NCBI RefSeq assembly: GCF_000372725.1
Contig: NW_005201092.1
Location: 1,160,894 to 1,224,893, forward strand
Direction of reading: 5' to 3'
Source of the DNA: Emiliania huxleyi CCMP1516
Taxonomy: Eukaryota > Haptophyta > Isochrysidales > Noelaerhabdaceae
Length of the DNA stretch: 64,000 nt
Position 1 is the stretch's first letter, and every line of letters begins with the position of its first letter. Made by a program: the position numbers and the translations under genes. Positions 50,202 through 61,966 of the stretch are shown here, one piece after another. The notes beneath the pieces were generated by a model. It saw only the letters and a program-made list of their open reading frames with translations, did not search any database and was not told where the DNA came from.

Positions 50202-52545
50202 ATGGCCGACGCCGAGGCCGACAAGCGCGCAGAGGCCGAGATTGAAATCTGGAAGGTCAAGAAGCTCGTCAAGAACCTCGAGGCGGCACGCGGGTGCGCA
50301 GCGCCGACGCCCTGCCGCGATAGCCTGGGCGGGATGCACTGCGCCGCGTGGCGAGGAGGAGACCGGGCGGCCACGGATCAGCTCCGCCCTCACCGGGCCT
50401 CGCTCGCAGGAACGGCACGTCGATGATCTCGCTGATTCTGCCGCCGGGCAGCCAGATCTCTCAGGCGTCCAAGATGCTTGCCGAGGAGTACGGCACGGCG
50501 TCCAACATCAAGTCGCGCGTGAATCGCCTCTCCGTCCTCTCGGCCATCACCTCGACCCAGCAGCGGCTCAAGCTCTTCTCCAAGGTTCCTCCGAACGGTC
50601 TCGTCATCTACTGCGGCACGATCCTGACCGACGAAAACAAGGAGCGGAAGGTCAACATCGACTTCGAGCCCTTCAAGCCGATCAACACGTCCCTGTACCT
50701 GTGCGACAACAAGTTCCACACCGAGGCGCTGCAGGAGCTCCTCATGTCGGACGACAAGTTCGGGTTCATCATCATGGACGGTCCACCGGCCCCGACACCG
50801 CTCCCTCCGCCTGACACACGGCCTCACACACAACCTCACACACCACCGCCGCAACGCCGCCCCGCGACGGCGCCGCCCCGCCCGCCGCCCTTGACCGCTC
50901 CTCGTCCGGTGCCCGAGCGGGCGGACGCCGCCGCCAGCCCACCCCCTCGCCCCTCTGCCGGCAGGTAACGGCTGCTTGTACGGCACTCTGGCGGGCAACC
51001 ACCGAGAGGTGATCCACAAGTTCTCGGTCGACCTGCCGAAGAAGCACGGCCGCGGCGGCCAGTCGGCGCTGCGCTTCGCGCGGCTGCGGCTCGAGAAGCG
51101 TCAAAACTACGTGACCAAGTGCGCCGAGATGGCGACGCAGATGTTCATCACCAACGACAAGTGCAACGTGTCTGGGCTGGTGCTGGCCGGCTCGGCAGAC
51201 TTCAAGGTGGTGCTCTCCGAGTCGGACAAGTTCGACCAGCGGCTCGCGGCAAAGGCAGCGCGCGCCCTCCCCACCCTCCCCACCCTCCCCACCCTCCCCA
51301 CCCTTCCCACCCTCCCCACCCTCCCCACCCTCCCCTCCCTCCCCACCCTCCCCACCCTCCCCACCCTCCCCTCCCTCCCCACCCTCCCCGCCCTCCCCAC
51401 CCCTCCCCGCCCTCCCCTCCGCCCCGCCCGCAAGCGGGGCGCCTCCCCCGCCCCGCCCCACCTGCCGCCCCGCCTCCCTCTGCCGCCTCCCTCTACCGCC
51501 TCCCTCTGCCGCCTCCCTCTGCCGCCTCCCTCTGCCGCCTACCTCTGCCGCCTCCCTCTGCCGCCTCCCTCTGCCGCCTACCTCTGCCGCCTCCCTCTGC
51601 CGCGAAGGTGCTCAAGACGGTGGACGTGTCGTACGGCGGAGAGAACGGCTTCAACCAGGCGCGAGCTGGGTAGTCGCGAGGTAGTCGAGGGGTGAGGAGG
51701 CACTCCCTACAGAGAGGGCACAGGCGGGTTGAGTTCCCAGCCGTGCGCAGATAGCCGTGCAGACGGGGGGCGGCGCGGTCGCGGCATGCTGCCGCGGTGA
51801 GGCGTTCCTTCGTTTGTGCGGGCAGGCGATTGAGCTGTCGGCCGAGACGCTGGGCAACGTCAAGTTCGTGCAGGAGAAGAAGCTCATCTCGCAGTACTTT
51901 GAGCAGATCTCGCAGGACACGGGCAAGTTTTGCTTTGGGATCGACGACACGCTCAAGGGGCTCGAGATGGGCGCCGTGCAGATCCTCATCGTGTGGGAGA
52001 ACCTGGCGACCTTGCGGTACACGCTCAAGGACGCAAACAGTGGCGCGCGGCGGCCTCGCGCCCCTCCCCCCGCAAGCCGCGCGCCCGTCACCCCGCCGCC
52101 GCCGCTCGCGTGCAGGGGAGGAGGAGGTGAGGCACATGTCGCCCGAGCAGGAGGCCGACAAGTCCAACTTCGTCTCCAAGGCACCGCCCGCTCGGTGCCC
52201 TCCCGCCCGCCACACCTCGCTCTGACGGGCCGCCTAGCATTCGCCGCGCAGGAGGGCGCCGACCTCGAGGTGGTCGACAAGGTGCAGCTGGTCGAGTGGT
52301 TCGCGTCCAACTACAAAAACTTTGGCGCGACGCTCGAGTTTGTGACAAACCGCTCGCAAGAGGGCGCGCCGCCCGCCGCCGCCCTGCGCCGCCCCTCTCC
52401 AGCGCGGGGGGCGCGGCCTGACGCAGCCCTCTCCCGCCCCGCGACAGGCTCGCAGTTTGTCAAGGGGTTTGGCGGGGTGGGAGGCATCCTCCGGTACAAG
52501 GTCGATTTCATGGAGCACGACTACGACAACGACGACTCGGACTAG
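50202..52545 (+). CDS. ETF1: Eukaryotic peptide chain release factor 1 (eRF1)
   Basis: Recognises all three stop codons and triggers peptide release with eRF3. Eight exons: 50202-50293, 50410-50780, 50965-51254, 51608-51658, 51826-52039, 52116-52180, 52252-52363 and 52448-52545; 430 residues, the normal length. Codon-reading motifs NIKS (63-66) and YLCDNKF are intact, so the standard genetic code is expected. The catalytic loop GRGGQ has GGQ at 185-187. C-terminal eRF3-binding sequences [15 protein letters not shown] and [20 protein letters not shown] and the acidic tail are present. Four of seven introns are GC-AG. Intron 51255-51607 is filled by CCCTCCCCA and CCTCTGCCG simple repeats. Confidence 0.96.
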
Positions 52546-53211
52546 CCGCTCCGCGCGGGGAGCCACCGGGGAGCCACCGCCGCCGGACCGGCCGCGGAGG
52601 GGGACGGGGCCGCGTCCCGCCAACGGCAGCCGCGCCCGCCGTTCGCACGCCACCGGGCGGTTCCGGGACGCGGGAGCCGCGTGCCTCGACCCCTCCGACG
52701 GCGTGATGGCGCGGTCTTCGGAGAAGATTCATTGTATCTATAATCTATAATCTGTGGTGTGTCGACCCCCTCGCTGCGCATGTCCCGGGAGACTACGTGT
52801 TGTGGCGTCCAGAAGAACGTTCACATGAAAAAATTACTCCCGTATGCCATACCGTGTGTGTAGTGTGTGTGTGGTTGCTTTGAGCCCCCACCATCACACG
52901 CCTCTGCGGCGTGCGGGTTGCGCGCCGCGCCGCAAGAGCTCCAAGGCGCGCTCGGGGCCCGGCTCTGACCGAGCCGGTAGAGAGCAGCACACGCGCCGTC
53001 TCAATACGCCAGTCGACACCCACCCCCTGCGCGTCCCCGCCGGCGCGCCGGCTCGATAACGATACACCAGAGCCCGCCACGGCGTGGCGTCGCCGCCGTC
53101 CAGCCGCGTCACCCCCCCGCCGCGCCATCCGAGGCCCGAGAGCCCTCCAGAGGCGTGTGCCCCTTTACGGGGCTGGGAGGCCCGAGATGATCGACGCCTC
53201 CAGCCGACGCA
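52546..53211. other. Intergenic, convergent 3' ends of eRF1 and NSE2
   Basis: G/C-rich, no gene seen. TGTGTGTAGTGTGTGTG near 52854 and a TATAATCTATAATC stretch at 52738-52751 that could hold the eRF1 3' processing site. Confidence 0.4.
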
Positions 53212-54096
53212 TCAGTCGACGGGCGTGGCGTCGGGCATGTCGTCGTCGGCGGCGTGTGCGCTGCTCCGGATCTGGCGCGCCGTCGACTTGCACTCCTTGA
53301 GGGTGCTGAAGGTGGTGGGGGTCTTGCAGACGGGGCACTGGCTGCGCCGGCTGCCAACCAGCCAGCTGTGGATGCCCTTGTGCGAGAAGACGCAGCGGGG
53401 GGTGTGGCCGGGCAGATGCGCCGCGCTCATCGGCCGCAGCTCGCCCTTGTCGCTCATCCGCGTCTGCAGGATGGGGCAAGTGAAGTTGAGCGTCTGCTGC
53501 GTCATGACGGGATCGTCGTCGTCGCCAGAGCCGGAACCGCCGGCAATCCGCTCCCGCAGGCTCGCCAGCTGGCGCGCATCGGGGTGCGCCCGGAAGGCGG
53601 CGTCGCCCCCGTCGCCGCTGCCTCCCGCCCGCTGCCGCGAGGCGGCGCTCTCGAGGTGCTCCTTGAAGCCGGCCTCGAGCTCGTCGGGCGCGCTCGGCGC
53701 GGCGGAGGAGAGGTAGTCGTTGACGCTTCCGACTGGAGGGCGGGACGGCGACGGGCGCTCTCAGCGCAGCGATTGGGGCGGGCGTGGACCGTCAGGAGCG
53801 CGCGCACGTGCATTCGCGGCGGCCTCCGAGCTGATCAGGTCGCGCAGCACCGCCTCGCACTTGTCGAGCATCGCGAGGGTGCGCTCATCGCCCAGGTCGG
53901 CCCGGCTGTCCACCAGGTCGTTCGCCTTCTCGATGAGCCTAGCGCGGGGAGAGCGCGGCTCTCGGAGGCGGCGGGTAGGCCGCGCTCGCCGCGGCGGCGC
54001 ACGCCTGTCGATGCAGACTTTGGTGTTTGACTTGAAAGTGCCGGCCTCCTGCACGATCTTGTGCGAGGCGTTCTGCGCGTGCACGGTGGCGGCCAT
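53212..54096 (-). CDS. NSE2: SMC5/6 complex SUMO ligase NSE2/MMS21 (SP-RING)
   Basis: E3 SUMO ligase of the SMC5/6 complex, nuclear, DNA repair. Three exons: 54096-54005, 53938-53808 and 53732-53212; introns are GC-AG and GT-AG; 247 residues. The N-terminal helical part (IDRLIEKANDLVDSRADLGD..., MLDKCEAVLRDLI) would bind the SMC5 coiled coil. The C-terminal SP-RING begins FTCPILQTRM and continues CVFSHKGIHSWL and CPVCKTPTTF, with the Cys/His zinc ligands in place. The tail is acidic. The alternative first-exon reading without splicing is also open but inserts an Arg-rich stretch and is less likely. Its start codon lies 160 bp from that of the divergent SET-domain gene. Confidence 0.82.
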
Positions 54097-54255
54097 CCCT
54101 TGGAGGAGCGGAGGAGCGGGAGTGGGAGTTGGGCGGCGAAATTCTTTTTTACTGACCTTCCTTCCTCCGAAAAACACGCCTCTTTTTCTTTCTCCTTCCT
54201 TTGCAGGTTGTTTTGTTCCTCTTTCGCGAGCGAGTTTCTCCTCTTTCCACGTGCT
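54097..54255. promoter_or_regulatory. Bidirectional promoter between NSE2 and the SET gene
   Basis: 159 bp between divergent start codons. Contains GAAATTCTTTTTTACTGACC at 54138-54157 and a pyrimidine-rich stretch after it. Promoter role is inferred from position; no TATA box. Confidence 0.5.
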
Positions 54256-55950
54256 ATGAGCAGGAAGCGCAAGCAGCGGCCGCCTCCTTCCACCGAGGCT
54301 GCGGGCGGCGACCCGCTGGCCGCCACGCTTGCCCGCTGGCTCAAGAGCCGCGGCGTCGTCTGGTCTAGCGCGCGCGTCGCGACAACGAGGGAGGGCGTGG
54401 TGGCGGGCTACGGCTGTGTCGCGCTCCAGCCTCTGCGGCGAGGCGAGGAGCTCTTCCGCGTGCCGCGCGCCGCGTGCCTCGGCGCAACCTCCGCGGGCGC
54501 CGACGCGGACGTCACGGACGGCGACTGTCAGCGGCGCCTCGCCCTCGCGCTTCTCGAGGCCACTGCCGACTGGGCGCCGTTCCTCGCGATGCTGACGCCG
54601 GCGCGGTGCCCGTGGGTGTGGAGCGAGTCGGAGCGGCGGCTGCTCGACGGCACGGAGCTCGAGCCCGTCGTCGAGGCCAAGCTCCGCGCGCTCGCCGAGG
54701 AGCACGCCTCGCTCCCGCAGGCCGTGGCGGAGGCCTGCGGCGCGGAGCGGTACGCGGAGCTCTGCGCGCTCGCCGCGTCGCACGCCAACCCGTGGTGGGG
54801 CGGCTGCATCGCCCCCTTCAACACGACGCTCAACTGGGCGCGCCGGCCAAACGTCTCCTTTGAGCCGCGCGGCTCGAAGTGGGTGGTGGGCGTCGCGACG
54901 AGGTCCGCCACACCAGCCTCCCCGCCCGACCCTACCGCAGCAGCCGCCCGCCACGCCCGCCTTCTCGACATGGAGGCCGCTGTCGCCACACTGTGTCACT
55001 TCCCTGCCGCAGGCGCATCCGCGCGGGCGAGGAGCTGACCCAGGCCTACGGCGGCGCCACGGCACGCCCTCGCCATGCCTGCCTCGGATGTGCCTCGGAT
55101 GGCAGTCGTGCCGCGCCACCTGACGTGCCTGGCGCTGCGGACTTGGTAGGCGGACCTCGTCTACAGGTGCGGCTTCGCCCCGCCCCCCGCCGCAGAGGGG
55201 GAGGAGGACGGGAGCGGCAGCGACGACAGCGACGACGGCGACGGCGACGACGTCGTTCAGGTCTCGCTCGGGGCGCTGGCGCGGGCCGTGCACGCCGCGA
55301 GCGGTGGCGGCGGGGAGGAGGGCGGCGGGGAGGAGGGCGGCGGTTCTTCCCGGCTGGTGCGGGAGCGAAGCGGTGCGCTCGAGCGGAGCGGCGCCGTCGA
55401 GCCCAGCCCGTGGGACGGCGTCGACCAGCTCACATTCGAGCTCGGTCCGCGCGGCGAGGGCACTGCTCGGCTGGTGGGGGCGGCCTTGCTGCTGCTGGCG
55501 CCGGAGGCGGAGTGGCGGTGCGCCGTCGGCGCGCTGGACGCGGGCGGCGCGGAGGGCGGCGCGGGGGACGACGACCGTGCGGCGGCGGCGCTGCTCGGCG
55601 GCGTGGTTGGCGCGAGCGAGTCGGAGCGGCGCTCGCTGGCTCGGGTCGGCGAGGAGGAGGGCGGCGAGGAGGGCGACCCGTGGCCGAGCCTGCTGCACGC
55701 CGCTCTCCTGGGCGGCGGCGGGCGGCGGGCGGTGATGGAGCGCGCGCGGCAGGTGGCTGCCGCCGCGGTCGCCGACAGGGAGGCCGCCCTCGGCCTCGCT
55801 CCGACCATGTCTCGGCTGCAAGGCGTCAGTGCCGAGGTGCACTGCGTCTGCTCCCGCCTCCGCGCGTGCGAGCGGTCCGTCCTGCGCTCCGCGGCCGACG
55901 CGCTTTCCGCCCCGCCCGAGGCGGCGGTGTCGGCGCGCTTGTTCGGGTGA
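54256..55950 (+). CDS. SET-domain lysine methyltransferase (SETD6/RKM-type)
   Basis: Three exons: 54256-54902, 55013-55055 and 55150-55950; introns GT-AG and GC-AG; 496 residues. SET start: VATTREGVVAGYGCVALQPLRRGEELFRVPR; then the SET-I-like helical insert (LALLEATADWAPFLAML, VVEAKLRALAEEHASLPQAVAEA), CIAPFNTTLNWARRPNVSF (the N.. W.. NxxH-equivalent region) and RRIRAGEELTQAYGG (cofactor end, catalytic Tyr). ADLVYRCGFAP starts the Rubisco-LSMT-type substrate-binding half. This class methylates ribosomal proteins, Rubisco or other non-histone targets. The usual NHxxxPN motif is altered (NWARRPN), so the cofactor site may be atypical. The linker is rich in Gly/Glu repeats. Confidence 0.78.
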
Positions 55951-56127
55951 CGCCAGCTTGTTCGGGGAGGAGGAGGACGGTGTGCCAAAAAGAAAACCTC
56001 GGCCGCTCTCTTCCGCCCCCCTACCGCCAAGTCGTGGGGTCCAGACTCACACGAGACTCACACACGGCCGGCGCCAAGCGCGCGTAACCACCGAGCCGCT
56101 CTCCGCCGCCGCTCCTCGCCACCAACC

Positions 56128-58317
56128 ATGATGGTGCGTGACTCGTTCACCCCCCTCCCCTCACTACGACCAGCCCTCTCACCCACCACGCCGGCGCCGC
56201 GCCTTTCTTTTTTGATTTTGTGTGTGCGACGCCCGAGTCCAGATGCCCGCCAACGCTCGCTCGCCGCCCCGGTCACACAATCTCCCCAGCGACGTTCTCC
56301 CTGCCCAGCGCTCCCGCCGCCGGCGCTGGCTCGTCAGCTCCCCCCCGACACGTGGAGACAAGCTCCCACCATGACACACGCGGCGCGCGCATGCAGCGCG
56401 CGCAGCGCAGCGCACGCGACTCTTCCTTCCTCCCCCCCACAGGCTCCTCCTCCCCCTCCTCCCGCACCACTCGCTCACTGCCTCCTCGCCACCTCTCCTC
56501 CACGAACAGGGCAACTCCGAATCCACGAAAACCCTCATAAAAACTGGCGGGAAGTACATGGCCGCGCACCTCGGCGTCGCTGACGCCGACGCCGCGGTTG
56601 ATTACCTCAAGATCAACGTGTTGAACGGGTGCAGCAGCGGCTGGTACGACCCGATCCTCCGCGACTACCTCAAGGACGACGTCTACCAGAAGTTCTTCGA
56701 CAACAAGAAGATCGACCACGAGAAGGCCGAGATCAAAGACGGACATGTCAAGGCTGTCGACACGTGAGTACATTCCTGTAATCCTGCAACGCCGCGCACC
56801 CTCTCACCCCCCCCCCCTCCCCCCCTCCCAGCTTCCTGCGACGCCTCTTCACCGACCACTTCAAGCAGTTCCAGCCGGACCAGACGTACTTCTCCAGCAT
56901 CACGCCGAGGGCGGAGCTCTACGCGTACATCCGTGAGCAGACCAAGCGCAACCACGTCCAGGCCGGCACCCCCTTCGGCAGCGGCCGCTCGTCGACGCTC
57001 GTCGACATTGGCACGGTCTTCAGCGTGCTCCTCGTGATGTACAACATGAGCGTGTTCAAGGGCCTCAACCTCGCGGCGACCGTCACGCTCATGCTCGCGT
57101 TTGGGCTGCGCAACATGAACGTTGAGGATGCGTCGTGGGGTTCTCTCGAGATCTTTCAGCTCGATGCAGGGGGGCGTCCGTTTTGGTTCCTCTCCAACAA
57201 GCGCTCCCCTTATGTGGGGCGCGTGAACACGCTCCACAAGATGGACAAGGTCGAGAGCCTGCGCGAGTTCATCCCGCACAAGAACGTCTTCTTCTGCCCG
57301 TTTGTCGCCATCTCGCTCCGTCGCTTCTACCTCCTCTCCACGGGCCAGATCAAGCTCCCCAACATGACCAACTGGATGAAGCACGAGACGGCGCAGACGG
57401 AGGACGAGGACAGCAGCAAGAGGATCGAGAAGGTCGTGAGTGGCGTCGGCTGTTTTCTGCCCATGGTCTCCCAGCACTCGGAGGTCACGCGCTTCGGCAA
57501 GCTGAACCCGGAGGACTTGAAGGAAGCGGCGAAGAAGGCTGACCCGCCCATCGACCAAGTGGTTCAGAAGAAGCTGAACTACAAGGAGCTACGAGACGTC
57601 GTGCACAAGGTGACGTCGCAGGACCGGACCGTCGGCCGCGAGGAGGGCAAGGAGCGTGTGGGGCACGACTCGCGCAACCAGCACACCGGCTCGTACACGA
57701 CCCACGCGTCAACCCTCATGGGGACGGGGGGCTACAACTCGGGCGACAAGACGGAGCGGCAGTGCGCCCACCACGCCGTGACGGGCATGTACCTACCCGG
57801 CGACCGGAACTTCGACGTCCGGTCCGAGAGCATGGTCGAGGACGCGGCCGAGATGCGCAACACGCTCTGGCGCGAGTGGGATCTCGACCAGGAGCTTTTG
57901 ACCGTGCGGACCGAGGCCGAGTCTGTATGCCGCGACAGCGCTGCGGCTGTGGACAAGGTCGAGATTGCGACCGGCGTCCTCCGCGACTTGGACAACCTCG
58001 ACATCTGCCTCACTATGCTCATCGTCGCGAGCGCAACCCGCGGCCGCAGAAAGGACGGCATGATCGCGATGGACTCGGCGCCGGCGCGGCTGTGGATCCC
58101 GGCGCTGAACACGCTCGTGGGGCCGCTCATCGACACGGTCCTCTACAAGAAGCTCGAGGAGAAGATCTGTGAGGCGGAGGACATCGAGTCGGGCGAGGGC
58201 GACCGCGCCCTTAGCTCTTTGAGCTTTTCTTCATTGAGAATGGCGCAGGCGCCAGGGAGGCTCACGAATTCACGGATGTCTCCGATTGGTCCATTTGTCT
58301 ACGTCTTCCAAGTTTAG
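56128..58317 (+). CDS. Unknown protein; possible tyrosine-recombinase/Crypton-like domain
   Basis: Three exons fit: 56128-56133 (Met-Met), 56510-56763 and 56832-58317, both introns with canonical donors (GTGCGT, GTGAGT); 581 residues. N-terminal part: ESTKTLIKTGGKYMAAHLGV..., FLRRLFTDHFKQFQPDQTYF. The middle VLLVMYNMSVFKGLNLAATVTLMLAFGLRNMNVEDASWGSLEIF...CPFVAISLRRFYLLS has the order seen in Crypton/Ndc10-type tyrosine recombinases (R near 'R-D-ASWG', then a CP.xA.. block). A later THAS...CAHHAVTGMYLPGDRNFD could be the H..R / Y end. I rate this as suggestive only. Alternatively a structural viral-like protein. No flanking repeats were found. Confidence 0.55.
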
Positions 58318-58479
58318 TGGGAGTCCCATTTATTGGTGTCAAAGAAAAAAATCACTGGTAAATTTATAATGTTAGTGGTGAAAACTGATATTCAAACGGG
58401 CGATCTCGCGGCCGCGCCGCGCCATCTCGGGCGGTCTCGCGCCATCTCGGGCGATCTCGCGGCCACGCCGCGACATCTC

Positions 58480-58830
58480 GGGCGATCTCGCGCAGCCTAC
58501 TGTGCGGCTGCCACAGCTGTGACAGCGATGGGCTCGCCCTCACTGGCCCTCAGTCACTTGTGCTGTGGCTTGTGTGAGCGACACTGCTCGGCGACTGCCG
58601 GCACACTGTGAGACGGAATTCAAACTTAAGTTTGTTCCTCGCCCGCGCAGTGTGCAAGCTCAGGGCCGCAAACCGCGGCCGCGCCGAGCCGGTGCTACTG
58701 GGACCCGCGGCCGTGCCGAGCTATTGCTACTGGGACCCGTGGCCGTGCCGAGCCAGTGCTACTGGGATCCGTGGCCGTGCCCGCTGTGCCTGCGGACGTC
58801 GGCCGAGCGTCGGCCGAGAAAGATCGCTTC
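58480..58830. repeat. Segmental duplication A, copy 1
   Basis: About 350 bp nearly identical to 61612-61966. Contains a three-unit GGTGCTACTGGGACCCGCGG-type repeat. Confidence 0.88.
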
Positions 58831-59741
58831 GAAAAAGCGAGAACCGTTACGCAAAAGCATGCGCGACTTGCACTCTTTCGTGCCACTCGCTCGCCGGTGC
58901 GCGGGGCATGGCCTCCCGCGCGGCTCGCGCTCACTCGGCCTGCCTCCGCCTCGCGGCTGGCTGAGCGCACGCCATGGGTCCGCCTGGTGCGGCGCTGCTC
59001 GCTCGCTGCGCTGCACAAAGCTGCGAGAAGCAGGGTGGCCTCCTGAGCTTGAGCATGGCGCAGCGCGGCTGCTGGTGCTCGAGGGCGGCCGTGCAGTGGC
59101 GTGAGGGCCTGATTGGTGGTTACCCCCTGCTGCATCAGCGTGCGCAGCATCCTCCCTCACCTGGTGCTGAGACATGCTGGTGGGCGACTGGCGCCAGCTT
59201 CTCAGTGCTGTCCTTGGCGTTGTGCAGCATGTCGCAATACTCCTGCTGCGCTGACCGGCGCGCGGGGCACGTCGTGCCGCGAGTGGAGCGAGAGGCTTGA
59301 GGCGCGCGGCTGTCGGTCAACCCTGCGGCGCATGCGCGCCGCCAAGGCTGCTCGACAGAGGCGACTGGCATTGTGGCGACGCGGTCGCCGTTACTCCAAC
59401 TTTGCTTTGCCGATCAAAAGCGCCCGTCCTTTGCTTTTTCGCCGCCGAAATTTAGCTTGCTGTTTTTTCTTTATAGGCGTCTGCAACTTCCAAGCTGAGT
59501 ATTCTTCTTGTATTATCGTCGAGTAGTGCAGGTACTCCGTGGGGGCAGTGTGTATTCTTGTAACATGTGCGTATTCTCGTATCACTGGCTCCGAGTAGAA
59601 AAAGAAAGAAAACATGCTCACAACTAGTGTCTGGTGTTTACTAGCTCCGAGTAGAGGGGGCGTTCCGCCGCTAGGGGACACCCAAAGCGCAGAACTAACC
59701 CTCGGAGACCCGTGTTTACTTTAAGGCCCTTGCCCTGCGAA

Positions 59742-59880
59742 TGCGCACCCCCCTAGCTAGGGGTCAGGGCTCTCTAGCCCGTAGCCCGATCCCGATCATC
59801 CGGCCCGCTGGATGCGCTTCTCAGCTCACCGGCCCTGGATGTGAGGTTACCGACTGCACTCCAAGTGCTCCAAGTGCTCC
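59742..59880 (+). repeat. Interspersed repeat family R1, long copy
   Basis: Begins GCACCCCCCTAGCTAGGGGT, then GCTCTCTAGCCCGTAGCCCG, then the core. Reverse complement at 14103-14240. Confidence 0.82.
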
Positions 59881-60342
59881 TTCTAAGGACTCGAATCGCG
59901 CTCTCTCCCAACCAGTCGACGCCGGCTCTCAGTGAGTACATTTAAAGTTTTGCTTTGGTGGGCCCCAAGTAAACTTGTAGGCGGCCTTGCTCGTCAAAGA
60001 CGGTGCATCCTCGAGTAAATTTGTACTTGCCGTGCTCGTCATATATGTCCTTCCGTTCCTCTGTTTGAATGCACTTTCTCTCCTCTCGCTGTTCCACCTC
60101 CTCCTTCCCCTTGTCACTCTTCTCTCCAGCCTGCTGCATCGCTGACGAACCAAACTTAATCAAACTTAGAAATGGAGAAACCACCCTCCCCTCCCCTGCA
60201 ACACCCCCCCCCCCCTCCCTCCCTCCCCCCCGCACCCCCCTCCCTCCCACCCACTCTTTCCTACGCGAAGAGAGCGCGTTTAGCCGCCCCGGGGCCCAAA
60301 AACCGAATGTGTGAGTCTCGAGTGAGTCTGGGGGTGAGACAA
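59878..60342. repeat. Segmental duplication B, copy 1 (upstream of the F-box-like gene)
   Basis: About 460 bp matching 61965-62460. Its minus strand carries an open stretch RKDIYDEHGKYKFTRGCTVF..QGRLQVYLGPTKAKL that looks coding but is broken in copy 2. Ends about 38 bp before the start codon at 60380. Confidence 0.86.
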
Positions 60343-60379
60343 AAGAAAGCAGTGTGCGCGCGGCAGCCTTTGGACACAT

Positions 60380-61185
60380 ATGGCCCACCGCATCGGCTCC
60401 CGCCTCTCGGGCCTCTCGCCAGAGCAGCTCGTCGCCTTCATCGACGAGCAGGCGCCCCTCTGGAGCGCCGCCGCAATGCGCGTGGCGGAGGAGCACGCCG
60501 CACGCGTGGAGCAGCCCGAGTGGATCCTCTCCAAGGTCCTCCTCTCGCCGGACCTCGCCCCGCACATCCTCGCCCAGCTGCCGACCAAGGAGCACGCCGT
60601 CAAGGGGACGTGCCGCCCGTGGCGCCGCGGCTGGAAGGAGACGCTGAAGAAGCGTGAGAGGCCGCGCCTGCTCGCGGTCGGCGGCCAAGACGTCAAGCAA
60701 AAGGCACCGGTACTCCAGCAGTGGATAAAGGAGACCATGGTCGGGACGTGGCAATCCGGCGAGGCCACGGTCACCTTCGGAGTGGAGCTCTTCAGCTGGA
60801 CCACCGCGCGCGAGGTGCCGGGTGTCGGTTTCGTCACTCTCAAGCTAAGGACGTCGAGCATCACGTCTGCGATCTTTGACAAGAAGAGCAACGTGCTCAA
60901 GATCCGCGGGATGGTAGAGGTGCCGATGGACGCGCTCAACCACTGGTACGACTCCTTTTCCAAGCCCGGTGTGCCCCTCATTGCCACACACCTTGCGCGC
61001 GCCACACGGGCCCACTTCCTGCCCGCCCGTCTGTTGCAGGCTCGCCCAAGGGCTACCTCTGCCTCAAGTTCCAAAACTGGTGGGAGTTCTCCGAGGTGAT
61101 CAAGGCGGTGCCGCGGCTCAAGGCGAGGGTCACCTTCCAGAACGGCACTCTCCCAGCAGCAACTTCGAGGCGCGGCAGCGCGTGA
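60380..61185 (+). CDS. F-box-like module fused to an unknown C-terminal domain
   Basis: Two exons, 60380-60968 and 61040-61185 (GT-AG), 244 residues. The first ~100 residues (MAHRIGSRLSGLSPEQLVAF..., LLSPDLAPHILAQLPTKEHAVKGTCRPWRRGWKETLKKRE) are clearly the same module as in the kelch gene at 38210-39382. The C-terminal half differs: MVGTWQSGEATVTFGVELFS, VGFVTLKLRTSSITSAIFDK and GSPKGYLCLKFQNWWEFSEV, probably a small beta-rich domain I cannot name. Module shuffling after a shared N-terminus is likely. The 5' flank is segment B, shared with the AP2 gene. Confidence 0.7.
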
Positions 61186-61611
61186 TCCTCGACGACATGT
61201 GACACGGGCGGGCGACCCTGAGATCGGTCATGTGCCGCGTGCTCTACACTGGGCGGGCACTGTCGCGGCTGCGGCAGCGAGTTGCAGCTCGAAACAGCAC
61301 GCACCGCCCGGTCCGCGCCGCTACCGCTCTACAAACTCTACGTGTACTCAGTGACAGTTCCGACGGCGCCGGGTCGTGTTTTGTTTTCCCCTCGCTTAGT
61401 TCGTCGAGATACACACGAGAAGCGAGATATATAGAATATACGAGAGGCGTGAGGTGTGACACGCCGGTCTCGCTGCGTGCAGTGCGACGGTCGACGCAAC
61501 GACGGAGTGTCGGAGCCCCCACACGAAAACTCGTTCTGAAAACTCTCTCCCCCTGCACCCCCTCCCTCCCTCCCACCCTTTCCTGTGCGAAGAGCGCGCG
61601 CTTAGCCGCCC

Positions 61612-61966
61612 TGGGCGATCTCGCGCAGCCTACTGTGCGGCTGCCACAGCTGTGACAGCGATGGGCTCGCCCTCACTGGCCCTCAGTCACTTGTGCTGCG
61701 GCTTGTGTGAGCGACACTGCTCGGCGACTGCCGGCACACTGTGAGACTGCAATCCAAACTTAAGTTTGTTCCTCGCCCGCGCAGTGTGCGCAAGCTCAGG
61801 ACCGCAAACTGCGGCCGCGCCGAGCCGGTGCTACTGGGACCCGCGGCCGTGCCGAGCTAGTGCTACTGGGACCCGTGGCCGTGCCGAGCCAGTGCTACTG
61901 GGATCCGTGGCCGTGCCCGCTGTGCCTGCGGACGTCGGCCGAGCGTCGGCCGAGAAAGATCGCTTC
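61612..61966. repeat. Segmental duplication A, copy 2, joined directly to B
   Basis: Matches 58480-58830, then at AGATCGCTTC|CTTCTAAGG switches to segment B. The 1.05 kb between A and B in the first copy is missing here. Confidence 0.86.

Larger units (their letters stand above)
58318..60379. other. Repeat-bearing spacer
   Basis: Holds duplicated segment A (58480-58830), the R1 copy (59742-59880) and duplicated segment B (59878-60342). CATCTCGGGCGATCTCGCGGC repeats lie at 58400-58490. Open frames across 58830-59740 have no resemblance to known families. Confidence 0.5.

Noticed and set aside
58565..59300. Several overlapping Arg/Cys-rich frames
   Set aside because: They overlap duplicated segment A and each other with no recognisable protein; judged non-coding.
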